From positions 147,744,917 to 147,808,916 of the forward strand of contig NC_053391.1 of assembly GCF_905171765.1 (NCBI RefSeq): DNA of 64,000 nt, given 5' to 3'. The position numbers and the translations under genes were made by a program. The DNA comes from Bufo bufo (Eukaryota > Chordata > Amphibia > Anura > Bufonidae). Below, in pieces: positions 63,461 to 64,000 of the stretch. Position 1 is the stretch's first letter. Every line of letters begins with the position of its first letter. The notes below the pieces were generated by a model. That model saw only the letters and a list, made by a program, of their open reading frames with translations, was not told the origin of the DNA and ran no database searches.

Positions 63461-64000
63461 GGAGATACGCTCTTGAGGAATGCTTGACAATGTAAATTTT
63501 GACTCTCCTTGACCCGCTAGATGACTTGTAAAGTTGTCACTTGCACACACCTGCATTTGTGTCTTTGGTTGGGGATTACTCAAGAATCTGTTGAACACAA
63601 TTACTAGATTTTTATTCTATTCAGTCAACCTGGGGTGTTGAAACAATAGCTGTCATTTATGGCTTTTTTTTTTTTTTTTATAATATCCCCCACATAGCGC
63701 AGCATGCTGTAATGTGTAGTCTTTCTCGGAAATGAGGCACTTTATTTATATGTGTCCTCCAATATACTCCCCTTAGGCCTTATTCACATGTGTGTGATGT
63801 CATTGATGTTTCATCCACAACAATATCCATGAACGTTCCTTTGTTGTCCTGTGTATCCGATTTTGCCTTTGATATCCATATTTGACATGCACTGCTAGGC
63901 TGAAAAGTGGATTTCCAGAGCATCTACTACCAATGGTCAGTAAAAGCTAATTACAGAACATATATGCGATGCACATTCTGTTAGTGGTTTTTTTCTGACC
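63461..64000. other. Intronic sequence to the window end
   Basis: No POLA1 exon or other gene recognised. A T-run near 63665-63679; CTTAGGCCTTATTCACATGTG near 63774 may be the left end of another MITE cut by the window edge. Confidence 0.45.

Overview
This is a eukaryotic nuclear window. It contains ten internal coding exons of one cellular gene on the + strand, spread over about 54 kb, and the introns are packed with transposable elements. The exons encode the N-terminal third of POLA1, the catalytic subunit (p180) of DNA polymerase alpha. The mix of mobile elements points to an anuran amphibian (frog or toad): several tyrosine-recombinase DIRS elements, many 3-bp-TSD PIF/Harbinger-type MITEs with GGATCC-rich interiors, a Tx1/L1-like LINE, Tc1 elements and TTAA-site elements. 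This assignment is by inference; I recognise no species-specific marker.

Layout. 1-4144: two arrays of a 26-bp minisatellite, each followed by the same spacer (a hairpin plus a 0.4-kb palindrome). The arrays form a roughly 2.28-kb direct duplication that ends at a hAT-type terminus. 4.3-6.6 kb: decayed hAT transposase with a BED zinc finger on the minus strand; its C-terminal end lies inverted on the + strand. 6.9-7.8 kb: a 70-bp tandem repeat and the right end of DIRS copy A. 8.1-10.2 kb: POLA1 exons a-d and a tRNA-derived SINE. 11.3-18.8 kb: DIRS copy B, complete at both ends but interrupted in its RT by a 2.1-kb DNA element. 21.2 kb: exon e. 21.3-49.8 kb: a 28.5-kb intron. It holds a deep nest at 22.5-35.1 kb (MITE, solo LTR, two Tc1 elements, a 4.2-kb palindrome containing DIRS copy C, and two TTAA elements), then a palindromic retroposon, MITEs, and DIRS copy D, which is split by an almost full-length L1-like element and a MITE. 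49.85 kb: exon f. 51.5-56.7 kb: a MITE split by DIRS copy E. 57.6-62.6 kb: exons g-j. The gene continues beyond both ends of the part seen here.

The exon phases are compatible throughout and every exon has AG/GT boundaries. The ten exons therefore join into one open frame of about 398 codons, corresponding to roughly residues 115-470 of the vertebrate protein. This covers the disordered N-terminus with its acidic and helicase-tether-like motifs and the start of the folded N-terminal domain of the B-family polymerase. All five DIRS copies lie in the same orientation as POLA1. None of the mobile-element genes looks intact. The long open frames in the first 3.3 kb come from a 26-bp unit that lacks stop codons in every forward phase and are not genes.
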